From an uncultured Veillonella sp. (GTDB lineage: Bacteria > Bacillota > Negativicutes > Veillonellales > Veillonellaceae): a stretch of 9,207 nt of DNA. Location of the stretch: contig CAJZEE010000079.1 of assembly GCA_915066865.1 (NCBI GenBank), positions 1 to 9,207 on the forward strand. The letters run 5' to 3'. Below the pieces are notes generated by a model, which did no database searches, was not told the origin of the DNA, and was given only the letters and a program-made list of their open reading frames with translations. Shown one piece after another: positions 1-5,582 of this stretch. Made by a program: the position numbers and the translations under genes. The stretch's first letter is position 1, and the number at the start of each line of letters is the position of its first letter.

Positions 1-31
1 CCTGGAGTGCAGACGTGTGCTCTTCCGATCT
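1..31 (+). other. Sequencing adapter remnant (not biological)
   Basis: The first 31 bases match the Illumina multiplexing read-2 adapter, ending in GTGCTCTTCCGATCT, at 29 of 31 positions by my reading (differences at 1 and 9). The other end of the window carries the same adapter in the opposite orientation. Native DNA therefore starts at about base 32. Confidence 0.95.
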
Positions 32-48
32 GGTGACCAATGGTCACC
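32..48. repeat. Perfect inverted repeat at the contig edge
   Basis: GGTGACC-AAT-GGTCACC is a 7-bp perfect inverted repeat with a 3-nt loop, directly after the adapter. It is followed by CCCTATTTTCCTTT, so it could be the terminator of a gene lost off the left end. It could also be an operator for hicAB, or a snap-back artefact created at the fragment end. The sequence does not decide between these. Confidence 0.5.
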
Positions 49-136
49 CCTATTTTCCTTTATATACTGTTAGACTATAAATAAGAATGTATAACTCCTA
101 ATAATTGTTTTGTACGTATACACGTGTTATCATAAA

Positions 137-141
137 AGGAG
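137..141 (+). promoter_or_regulatory. Ribosome-binding site deciding the hicA start
   Basis: AGGAG lies 5 nt before the ATG at 147. The longer in-frame reading from the TTG at 105 has no comparable site, so the start at 147 is chosen. Confidence 0.75.
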
Positions 142-146
142 AGAAT

Positions 147-323
147 ATGAAGGATAAGGATTTACTTAAATTATTACTGCAAAATGGCTGGAAGGATGTA
201 CGGCAACGAGGTAGTCATCATCGTTTAAAAAAGGATGATCAAGTTGAAGTTATTGCCGTACATGGAAAAGATGTACCTATCGGTTTATTAAATGCCATTT
301 TGAAACGTACGGGACTAAAATAA
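147..323 (+). CDS. hicA: HicA-family toxin, mRNA interferase
   Basis: This is a 58-residue protein of the HicA family. These are small double-stranded-RNA-binding-fold ribonucleases that cleave mRNA when released from the antitoxin HicB. The family signature is visible: an N-terminal helix (residues 3-12), then NGW (13-15) and the GSHHRLKK stretch. His24 in the Gly-Ser-His motif is the expected catalytic residue. The length is normal for the family, and the C-terminal VPIGLLNAILKRTGL segment is also typical. The stop codon is followed immediately by hicB; the hicB ribosome-binding site begins within the stop codon, so the two are translated as a coupled pair. I see no convincing promoter. There is an 8-bp palindrome ACACGTGT at 120-127 just upstream where HicB could bind, but this is a guess. 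An in-frame TTG at 105 would add 14 residues but has no ribosome-binding site. Confidence 0.9.
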   Translation: MKDKDLLKLLLQNGWKDVRQRGSHHRLKKDDQVEVIAVHGKDVPIGLLNAILKRTGLK

Positions 324-332
324 GGAGGACCT

Positions 333-710
333 ATGAAATTTATATACCCTGCCATAATCCATGATGATGCCGATGGTTTCTGGGCCGAATTTCCAGATCT
401 CGAATACACTAGTAGCACCGGCTCAACACTAACAGAATTAATAACCAATGCACAAGAGGCTATGGAACTCTATATATTAGGCGCTTTAGAAGATGGACAA
501 ACTCTACCTACCCCCACATCTATTCGCAGCTTACCATGTACCGATACAACATATCCTACATTAGTGCAAACAGATATTGATTTAGCTAAAAATAGTAAGT
601 CCGTAAAGAAAACCTTAACGATTCCTGCATGGCTTAACGACAGAGCATTGGCTAAAGGAATTAATTTTTCTCAACTTTTACAAGAAGCATTAGTAGAGAA
701 AACAATGTAA
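333..710 (+). CDS. hicB: HicB-family antitoxin
   Basis: This is a 125-residue HicB-type antitoxin that should bind and block HicA and repress its own operon. Residues 1-66 form the partial RNase H-like HicB domain, with the characteristic N-terminal opening (FIYPAIIHDDADGFWAEFPD) and a helix containing TELITNAQEAMELYI. After a linker, residues 91-123 (KKTLTIPAWLNDRALAKGI onwards) look like a strand-helix-helix ribbon-helix-helix DNA-binding domain, which suits autoregulation. The gene starts 9 nt after hicA, behind a strong AAGGAGG (322-328) that overlaps the hicA stop. The order toxin then antitoxin is usual for hicAB. It converges with the membrane-protein gene on the other strand, leaving only 9 nt between the stop codons and no room for a separate terminator. 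Confidence 0.9.
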   Translation: MKFIYPAIIHDDADGFWAEFPDLEYTSSTGSTLTELITNAQEAMELYILGALEDGQTLPTPTSIRSLPCTDTTYPTLVQTDIDLAKNSKSVKKTLTIPAWLNDRALAKGINFSQLLQEALVEKTM

Positions 711-719
711 TTTACATCA

Positions 720-1133
720 TCAATTGCTCAGTAAAATTAGAACTATTGTCCATGCAATAGCTGCTAAGATGAGTAATAGTATACAGATCATCCACAGGAT
801 TGTTACAAAATAGAGCAGTAGCTTGAGTACATATAGCACATCAAACCATATACTATGTTGGTCCTCTAGACGGTTCATATAGGCACTAAGACATCGCACC
901 AAATAGGGCGGTTTAACATTAGGATTCAGTTTTTTCCAATAAAACACCAAATAAGGCATAACAATACACCCTACCACCACTATATAGCTAAGGAAAATTG
1001 GTGTTTCAATATTGTACCGAGTCATAAACCCTGACCAGTCTACGACCATTAGACCGCCAAGGTATAGAAAAATAAGCCAATATATAAATCCTATCACCTT
1101 TATAATAAGGCGAATCATCTGTTTCACATCCAT
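720..1133 (-). CDS. Small multi-pass membrane protein, unknown function
   Basis: I do not recognise this 137-residue protein. It is very hydrophobic, with likely membrane segments at residues 8-31, 46-66 and 98-135; the last is long enough for two passes. A more polar stretch at 67-97 holds several basic residues and a proline pair, and should be a cytoplasmic or extracytoplasmic loop. No catalytic motif or known-family signature is evident. It begins 2 nt after the stop of the TPR lipoprotein gene, so the two are almost certainly co-transcribed and probably coupled in translation. The Shine-Dalgarno is weak (GGTAG inside the upstream gene's end). An alternative ATG lies 5 codons in. The 3' end runs up against hicB on the opposite strand. 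Confidence 0.75.
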   Translation of the reverse strand: MDVKQMIRLIIKVIGFIYWLIFLYLGGLMVVDWSGFMTRYNIETPIFLSYIVVVGCIVMPYLVFYWKKLNPNVKPPYLVRCLSAYMNRLEDQHSIWFDVLYVLKLLLYFVTILWMICILLLILAAIAWTIVLILLSN

Positions 1134-1135
1134 GT

Positions 1136-1783
1136 CTATAATTCTACCAATGTTTTAAATCGTCCGTTATTGTGAAAGCGTTCAAAATGGTCTTGTTCGG
1201 CTGCAACAGCTTTTACAGAGGGATCAATTTTTATAGCCTTTTCTAACCAATCAAGGGCCTTAGTATCATCCCCTTGGTCTGCATAAATGGTAGCAATACC
1301 ATACACAGACCAGGTGTTACTAGGGTCCTTTTCTAATACCTTTTCGAACCATTGTTTAGAGTCATCTAACTGTCCTTGTAACTTATATACCATGGCCATG
1401 TTATAGTAATTAGCCACATTGTTAGGGTCTAAATCATAAGCCTTTTTAGTATCTGTCAAACCTTTAGCCGCATCACCGTTTAATGCTGTTGCAAAGCCAC
1501 GTACAGAATAGGCTTCTGCATTATTAGCATTATCCTTAATGGCCGCTGTAGCTTCCTCTATGGCTTTCGCATACTCACCAGCGGATAAGGCTTGCTTTGC
1601 TGTAATTAGATGTCCATCTTGCTTGGTAGTCGCTTGGCTGTTTCCCGCAGCAGATGTAGAGAAACCAGTTGCAGTAGCAGAACTAGTTGCATTTGATTCT
1701 GTTTTATTACTATTCGTATTTTGATTCAATCCACATCCCGTAAGGGCTGTTATTAAAAGAAAGAAAAGCACAACCTTCTTCAT
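1136..1783 (-). CDS. TPR-repeat lipoprotein
   Basis: This is a 215-residue secreted lipoprotein. The N-terminus has a basic n-region (MKK), a hydrophobic core and a lipobox L14-T15-G16-C17, so Cys17 should be lipidated. Residues 18-56 are a Ser/Thr/Ala/Asn-rich tether. Four TPR units follow at about 58-91, 92-125, 126-159 and 160-193, with the usual A/G/Y/P pattern such as AYDLDPNN, VLEKDPSN and AIKIDPSV. The C-terminal FERFHNNGRFKTLVEL resembles the capping end of many TPR proteins. Its role is probably to scaffold a protein complex on the envelope; the partner is unknown. The start was set at 1783 because GGAGA (1791-1795) lies 7 nt upstream. An in-frame ATG at 1801 has no ribosome-binding site and would put charged residues before the signal peptide. 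The downstream membrane-protein gene follows after 2 nt. Confidence 0.85.
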   Translation of the reverse strand: MKKVVLFFLLITALTGCGLNQNTNSNKTESNATSSATATGFSTSAAGNSQATTKQDGHLITAKQALSAGEYAKAIEEATAAIKDNANNAEAYSVRGFATALNGDAAKGLTDTKKAYDLDPNNVANYYNMAMVYKLQGQLDDSKQWFEKVLEKDPSNTWSVYGIATIYADQGDDTKALDWLEKAIKIDPSVKAVAAEQDHFERFHNNGRFKTLVEL

Positions 1784-1803
1784 TAGAAATTCTCCAATCA
1801 TTA

Positions 1804-1809
1804 ATTATA
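1804..1809 (-). promoter_or_regulatory. Possible -10 box for the TPR lipoprotein operon
   Basis: TATAAT on the minus strand is placed so that transcription would begin near 1797, between the two candidate start codons. This fits the start at 1783. There is no good -35 at 17 nt (TCATCA). The site is divergent to, and about 25 bp from, the -10 of the small-toxin gene. Confidence 0.35.
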
Positions 1810-1829
1810 TACAAGACTCCATAGCATGA

Positions 1830-1838
1830 TGATATAAT
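1830..1838 (+). promoter_or_regulatory. Extended -10 promoter of the Fst-like toxin mRNA
   Basis: TGATATAAT is a perfect TGn-TATAAT extended -10 element. No good -35 is seen, which extended -10 promoters tolerate. Transcription would start near 1845, putting the hairpin at 1846-1862 at the very 5' end of the mRNA, as expected for Fst-type toxin RNAs. Confidence 0.65.
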
Positions 1839-1845
1839 ATAAAAT

Positions 1846-1862
1846 ACCTCCCGAAAGGAGGT
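1846..1862 (+). promoter_or_regulatory. 5' hairpin masking the toxin ribosome-binding site
   Basis: ACCTCC (1846-1851), loop CGAAA, GGAGGT (1857-1862) form a perfect 6-bp stem. The right arm is the Shine-Dalgarno of the ORF at 1869. In the transcript this would hold the ribosome-binding site closed, a known feature of Fst-family toxin mRNAs. Confidence 0.65.
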
Positions 1863-1864
1863 GG

Positions 1865-1893
1865 TATATTGCAGGAGCTGTTTTATGCACTCT
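1865..1893 (+). repeat. First copy of the duplicated DRa/DRb-like pair
   Basis: TATATTGCAGG (1865-1875) and TTTTATGCACTCT (1881-1893) recur in the same order at 2017-2043. The first element contains the TTG start codon and the second lies in codons 5-9. The second copy lies in the 5' part of the predicted antisense RNA, so these are the places where the antitoxin RNA would pair with the toxin mRNA. Confidence 0.75.
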
Positions 1894-1976
1894 GGGGCAC
1901 CTTGCTTGCCCCTATTATTGTTGCCTTAGTTGTAACTACCTACAGCTACTGGCTTAACAATAAAAACAAAAAATAA
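1869..1976 (+). CDS. Fst-like type I toxin, 35-residue membrane peptide
   Basis: This short ORF encodes 35 residues beginning MQELFYALWGTLLAP. A hydrophobic membrane segment spans about residues 11-29, then an aromatic WL pair (28-29) and a charged Asn/Lys tail (NNKNKK). The AP-I-I-V core followed by one helix, WL and a polar tail matches the Fst/Ldr-like type I toxin pattern, whose members insert in the membrane and disturb it. The start is TTG, chosen because GGAGG (1857-1861) is 7 nt upstream and no ATG gives this frame. The surroundings match the family: an SD-masking hairpin, duplicated sequences on both sides of a shared terminator, and a convergent promoter for an antisense RNA. The gene is divergent to the TPR lipoprotein. 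An alternative is a holin-like peptide of the BhlA/TxpA type, but the repeat architecture favours Fst. I am confident of the ORF, and less so of toxicity. Confidence 0.7.
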   Translation: MQELFYALWGTLLAPIIVALVVTTYSYWLNNKNKK

Positions 1977-1981
1977 GCAAG

Positions 1982-2011
1982 AAAAAGGACGAGCTGCCAC
2001 TCGTCCTTTTT
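1982..2011. terminator. Bidirectional terminator shared by toxin mRNA and antisense RNA
   Basis: AAAAAGGACGAG (1982-1993), loop CTGCCA, CTCGTCCTTTTT (2000-2011) form a perfect 12-bp stem. A T-run continues to 2013 on the plus strand, and a matching A-run on the left gives a U-run on the minus strand. The hairpin can therefore stop both transcripts. It begins 5 nt after the toxin stop codon. Confidence 0.9.
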
Positions 2012-2016
2012 TTGGT

Positions 2017-2043
2017 TATATTGCAGGTAATTTCATACACTCT
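2017..2043 (+). repeat. Second copy of the duplicated DRa/DRb-like pair
   Basis: TATATTGCAGG (2017-2027) is identical to 1865-1875. TTTCATACACTCT (2031-2043) matches 1881-1893 at 11 of 13 positions. Both differences still allow G-U pairing between an RNA read from this copy on the minus strand and the toxin mRNA. The spacer is 3 nt here and 5 nt in the first copy. Confidence 0.75.
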
Positions 2044-2056
2044 ACTACCTACGTTT

Positions 2057-2065
2057 AGTATACCA
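2057..2065 (-). promoter_or_regulatory. Extended -10 promoter of the antisense RNA
   Basis: On the minus strand this reads TGGTATACT, a TGn-TATACT extended -10. The hexamer 17 nt upstream is a poor -35. Its position would start a transcript near 2050, just ahead of the second repeat pair. Confidence 0.55.
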
Positions 2066-2119
2066 CATTTCTTAGAAAAATAAAGAATTAGCAATAAATC
2101 TCTTAAAACTCCTAAAAAA

Positions 2120-2240
2120 ACTATTAGTAGTTTTAACATAATTTACGAGCAATATTAAAGCAACATTAACATAAACTACCAGTTACTTTAACCCAACCTA
2201 CTAGTAACCTTAGTGTAAACTACTAGCAACATTAACGTAA
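2120..2240. repeat. Degenerate 22-bp tandem repeat array
   Basis: Five 22-bp units are recognisable at 2120-2141, 2142-2163, 2175-2196, 2197-2218 and 2219-2240, with an 11-bp half unit at 2164-2174. The consensus core is ACTACTAGYAAC followed by a TTAACRTAA ending; most units match it at about 16-20 of 22 positions. Each unit covers about two helical turns, so the units present the same face of the DNA. The array lies between the antisense-RNA promoter and the 3' end of the dehydrogenase gene. No ORF uses it. Its function is unknown: possibly a protein-binding array, or a relic of an iteron-like or mobile sequence. Confidence 0.7.
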
Positions 2241-2261
2241 ATAGCAATAGATATACAAGAC

Positions 2262-5084
2262 TTATTTCTTAGCCTTAGAGCAACGGTCCAATAGGAATGC
2301 AACGCCAATGAATGGGATGCCGCCGTTTTCACCAAGGCCGATTTCACAGGTAGAGCTGGAGCTTACGCCTAGTGTTGCACCGTATTCAGCGATTTCAGCT
2401 GCAAGGTCTTTGGTAGCACATTTGTTGAGTTCTGGTGTGAAGAACCCTTTTTGACCAGCAAAGCCATCACATGCAAAGGATTTAATGTTGAATACATGGT
2501 CTGTGCATAGACGAGCCAAATCTTCAATATATTGAGATTTATTCAAGGATTTGATCTTACATTGTTTGTGTACAATTACGCGTTCATCGCATTTTTCAAT
2601 GTCGAGATGAGGCACAACGTATTTGCACAAGAATTCAGAAATATCGTTGATTTCTAAGTCTGGCATATGTTTAAAAGCATGATTAAAGCATGCACTATGG
2701 TCAATCACGATTGGGTATTTACCATTTTGAGATGCTTTCATCAATGCATCGTGTAAGTCTTTCACAGCACGCTCATGAACGTCATCGTAGTTTTCAAAGC
2801 TCAAGCCACAGCAGAGGTTTTCGATATGTTCAGGGTAGATAATATCGATATGGGCCTTGTTGCAAAGGCTTTCCACTACTTGTTGCAAGCTACGTTCATC
2901 GTCATAACCTTGATTAGGTTTGAACGCACGGTTCGCACAGGTACTAAAGTATACAACCTTTTCAAAATTAGTCGGTTTAATACGGCTTCTCAATCTGTAA
3001 CGATTGGCCTTAGGTGTAGTCTTAGGAATGTACGGAGTAATACCTGTTACACCATGTAAGCCTTCTGTAATCTTGGAAATCGCTTTTTGTGTAACGATAG
3101 AACCTGCAATACCTTCGAGACTTACGCCGGCACGAGCCATTTGAAGTGTAGTAGGGAAATTATCGTAAATCTTCTTAGCTAATTCCGGTGCTGGAGGATC
3201 GATGCGGCGCATGGATAATGCAATTTGAGCAGTATCGATGCTGAGCGGGCAAAGGCCTTTACACATGGAGCACGCAGCACAGGTATCTACACCAAAATAT
3301 TCATAGCCTTTTTTAAGTTCCGCAGCCAATGTGAAATTGCCTTCGTTTTCAAGGCGTTTTGTTTCACGCAACAATGCAATACGTTGACGAGGAGTCAATG
3401 TTAAATTGCGGCTTGGACAATGTTTTTCACAGAAACCACATTCCATACAGATTGTAAAAGCATCATCGATAACGCATTGAGCTTTAAGATTTTTCTTATA
3501 CACATCTGGATCATCTGTGATGATAACATCAGGATTCAAGATGCGTTCAGGGTCAAAAATGGCTTTGATGCGACGATTGATTTCGTACGCTTTGCGGCCC
3601 CATTCCATTTCAACAAATGGTGCCACCATGCGACCTGTACCATGTTCGGCTTTCAAAGAACCACCGAAACCAGATACGCGTTCGGACATTTCTTCTACCA
3701 AATCAGCAAAATTCTTAGTATCTTTAGGGTCACTGAAGTCAGGTGTGATGTTAAAGTGAACATTACCAGACAAAGCATGACCAAAGATTACACCACCGTC
3801 TACAAAATCGTATTTGTGGAACAATTCGGTAATCATTTCGATACCCTTAGTGAAATCTTCGATTTGGAAGCACACGTCCTCTGTAATAACAGTGGTGCCT
3901 TTTCTACGTTGACCACCAACGATTGGCAAGATGCCTTTACGGATAGCCCACCAAGAATCGTATTCTACAGGGTCTTGAGAGTAAAGACTTGGGAGGGCTG
4001 TTGGGATATCTTTCAACTTGTCTTTAATGAAAGCCAAGTTTTGATCAACCGTTTCTTTCGTGTAGCTTTCAGTTTGGAACAGGATGGCACTCGTGCCTTC
4101 AGGCACTTCACGAACGAAGTCAGGCACATTATCTAAGGCTTGAACAGCGCGCAAGGACTGATAGTCCATCATTTCCGCAGCAATAACCTTTTCACGGCCC
4201 ATATTAGCCAAAGCTACAACCGCTAGGGATGCATCATTCAATGTACTAAAGAACATGAGTCCACAGCCTTTATGAGGCACGTCTTCAACCGTGTTATATA
4301 CAACTTCGGACACGAAGCCCAATGTACCTTCAGAGCCAATGAACAAGTGATTAATGATATCGATAATATCTTCAAAATCAACGAGAGAGTTCAAGCCGTA
4401 ACCCGTAGTATTTTTAATTTTATACTTGTGATGAATCAAGTGCGTCAATTCTTCATCGGCCAAAATATCTTTGCGCAATTGCAAGATATCCTCTACCATT
4501 TGAGGTTTTTCTTTGAGGAATTGATCAATGCTCTTTTGGTCGGATGTGTCGAGAATGGAACCATCTAATAACACAACGCGAATGGAGCGAATTGTTTTAT
4601 ACGAGTTCTGCGCCGTACCACAGCACATACCTGAGGAGTTATTATTCAAAATACCGCCCACTAATGCGGTAGCAAGCGTAGCAGGATCTGGACCAATTTT
4701 ACGATTGTACGGTTTCAATAAGTCATTTGCATCAGAACCGATAACACCACATTCACATTTTAAGGCTTTCCCATCATCGATAACTTCCATTTTCTTGAAG
4801 CCATCATTACATACGATGAGCACATCTTCACTGGAGCATTGACCAGACAAGGAGGAGCCGGCCGCACGGAATGTAAATGGTGTCCCACATTGTTGACACA
4901 AACGAATAAGCCGTCTTACTTCTCGTTCATCTTCAGCTTTAACAACTACCTTTGGTAAATAGCTATAGCAAGACGCATCAACGCCATATGCATAACGACG
5001 TAAATGATCGGTGTATACGCGACCTTTACAAATCTCATTTGCCTCCTTGGCAAAACGTTCATAATCTCTAATAAGTGTACTCAC
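2262..5084 (-). CDS. FAD and 4Fe-4S D-lactate (D-2-hydroxyacid) dehydrogenase family protein
   Basis: This 940-residue oxidoreductase should oxidise a D-2-hydroxyacid, most likely D-lactate, to the 2-oxoacid and pass electrons through iron-sulfur centres to the membrane pool. It has three parts. Residues 45-265 are a PCMH-type FAD domain, with RAAGSSLSGQ at 73-82, KIGPDPATLA at 129-138 and IGSEGTLGF at 249-257. Residues 270-520 are the FAD-oxidase C domain, with IFGHALSGNVHFN at 433-445 and AEHGTGR at 479-485. Two 4Fe-4S motifs follow (Cys546/549/552/556 and Cys602/605/608/612). The C-terminal part (705-935) is a CCG-type domain with NLCCG (756-760), CDGFAG (872-877) and STCEIGLGENGG (911-922). 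The start is GTG, with AGGAGG (5093-5098) 8 nt upstream. The architecture equals Dld-II/YdiJ-type single-chain enzymes, so D-2-hydroxyglutarate is an alternative substrate. It seems to be transcribed alone. Confidence 0.88.
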   Translation of the reverse strand: MSTLIRDYERFAKEANEICKGRVYTDHLRRYAYGVDASCYSYLPKVVVKAEDEREVRRLIRLCQQCGTPFTFRAAGSSLSGQCSSEDVLIVCNDGFKKMEVIDDGKALKCECGVIGSDANDLLKPYNRKIGPDPATLATALVGGILNNNSSGMCCGTAQNSYKTIRSIRVVLLDGSILDTSDQKSIDQFLKEKPQMVEDILQLRKDILADEELTHLIHHKYKIKNTTGYGLNSLVDFEDIIDIINHLFIGSEGTLGFVSEVVYNTVEDVPHKGCGLMFFSTLNDASLAVVALANMGREKVIAAEMMDYQSLRAVQALDNVPDFVREVPEGTSAILFQTESYTKETVDQNLAFIKDKLKDIPTALPSLYSQDPVEYDSWWAIRKGILPIVGGQRRKGTTVITEDVCFQIEDFTKGIEMITELFHKYDFVDGGVIFGHALSGNVHFNITPDFSDPKDTKNFADLVEEMSERVSGFGGSLKAEHGTGRMVAPFVEMEWGRKAYEINRRIKAIFDPERILNPDVIITDDPDVYKKNLKAQCVIDDAFTICMECGFCEKHCPSRNLTLTPRQRIALLRETKRLENEGNFTLAAELKKGYEYFGVDTCAACSMCKGLCPLSIDTAQIALSMRRIDPPAPELAKKIYDNFPTTLQMARAGVSLEGIAGSIVTQKAISKITEGLHGVTGITPYIPKTTPKANRYRLRSRIKPTNFEKVVYFSTCANRAFKPNQGYDDERSLQQVVESLCNKAHIDIIYPEHIENLCCGLSFENYDDVHERAVKDLHDALMKASQNGKYPIVIDHSACFNHAFKHMPDLEINDISEFLCKYVVPHLDIEKCDERVIVHKQCKIKSLNKSQYIEDLARLCTDHVFNIKSFACDGFAGQKGFFTPELNKCATKDLAAEIAEYGATLGVSSSSTCEIGLGENGGIPFIGVAFLLDRCSKAKK

Positions 5085-5126
5085 TTCTATTTCCTCCTAT
5101 CCTTTCTTAAGGAATCTATTACTTTT

Positions 5127-5132
5127 AGTATA
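5127..5132 (-). promoter_or_regulatory. Possible -10 box for the dehydrogenase
   Basis: TATACT on the minus strand would start transcription near 5120, leaving a leader of about 36 nt before the GTG. The hexamer 17 nt upstream (TAGTGA) is a weak -35. The palindrome at 5157-5170 lies just upstream of it and could be a regulator site. Confidence 0.4.
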
Positions 5133-5492
5133 CGCCGTTCTCATTCTCCTCACTATAATTATGCATAATTTATATCTCTTCTAATAAAAATCGATATGCA
5201 TTACCCTTTTATTCCCTCAGTTGAAAGTACATCTCATTAGCATTATCATGTACCCATTTTTCCTCATATACAATCAAGAATCCTTATTTATTAAGCATGT
5301 ATAGATATAGTCAGTAATTATATGCTAAAACCTCTCTAAACAACGATTCGTACTACCTATAATTCTATAGTAAATACATTACCAACATTATGCATAAAAA
5401 TAGTATGATTTATATATTTTAAATTTTTCATTCTCATTTATAGTTCTCTATGACTTTTAGTTATACCCTTTTATAAAATGCTGAAAATACAG

Positions 5493-5539
5493 AAAGCTCT
5501 CTAATGATAAACGCTTACGAATCACCATTAGAGAGCTTT
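5493..5539 (-). terminator. Hairpin terminator behind the CLC-TauE operon
   Basis: AAAGCTCTCTAATG (5493-5506) and CATTAGAGAGCTTT (5526-5539) form a perfect 14-bp stem with a 19-nt loop. It lies about 45 nt beyond the TauE/SafE stop codon. The T-tract on the minus strand is short (TTTCTG), so termination may be incomplete. The long loop is unusual for an intrinsic terminator. Confidence 0.6.
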
Positions 5540-5582
5540 ACTAAATTATGCTTATTAAAGATAGATTAATTATAAAACCATA

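Larger units (their letters stand above)
1980..2050 (-). ncRNA. Predicted antisense antitoxin RNA (RNA II-like)
   Basis: A convergent transcript of about 70 nt is inferred. It would start near 2050, downstream of the extended -10 at 2057-2065, cross the second repeat pair (2043-2017), and end at the terminator shared with the toxin mRNA. By analogy with the pAD1 par locus it would pair with the toxin mRNA at the two repeats and at the terminator loop, and so block the start codon. This is predicted from layout only; the exact ends are approximate. Confidence 0.6.
5085..5582. other. 498-bp AT-rich spacer
   Basis: No supported gene lies here. The part near 5085-5170 should hold the dehydrogenase promoter. 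A 14-bp perfect palindrome, AATTATGCATAATT, sits at 5157-5170. Its core TTATGCATAA recurs at 5388-5397, and a further ATGCAT is at 5196-5201. The section 5400-5460 is nearly pure A/T. The right end carries the terminator hairpin at 5493-5539. Short readings starting at ATG within it lack ribosome-binding sites. Confidence 0.6.

Noticed and set aside
105..146. Longer hicA starting at the TTG at 105
   Set aside because: It has no ribosome-binding site, while the ATG at 147 has AGGAG at the right distance and gives the normal HicA N-terminus.
1801..1801. In-frame ATG upstream of the TPR lipoprotein start
   Set aside because: It has no Shine-Dalgarno and lies before the predicted transcription start. 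The internal ATG at 1783 has GGAGA 7 nt upstream and gives a clean signal peptide.
1954..2139. A 61-codon minus-strand open frame across the toxin terminator
   Set aside because: It runs through the terminator hairpin, both repeat copies and the antisense promoter, and has no ribosome-binding site. It reflects the small-RNA locus, not a protein.
2120..2240. CRISPR array
   Set aside because: The units are contiguous, degenerate and 22 bp long with no unique spacers, and no cas gene is present.
3420..4136. A 238-codon plus-strand open frame
   Set aside because: It is fully antisense to the well-supported FAD/Fe-S dehydrogenase, and its translation has no recognisable domain pattern. It is a shadow of the real gene.
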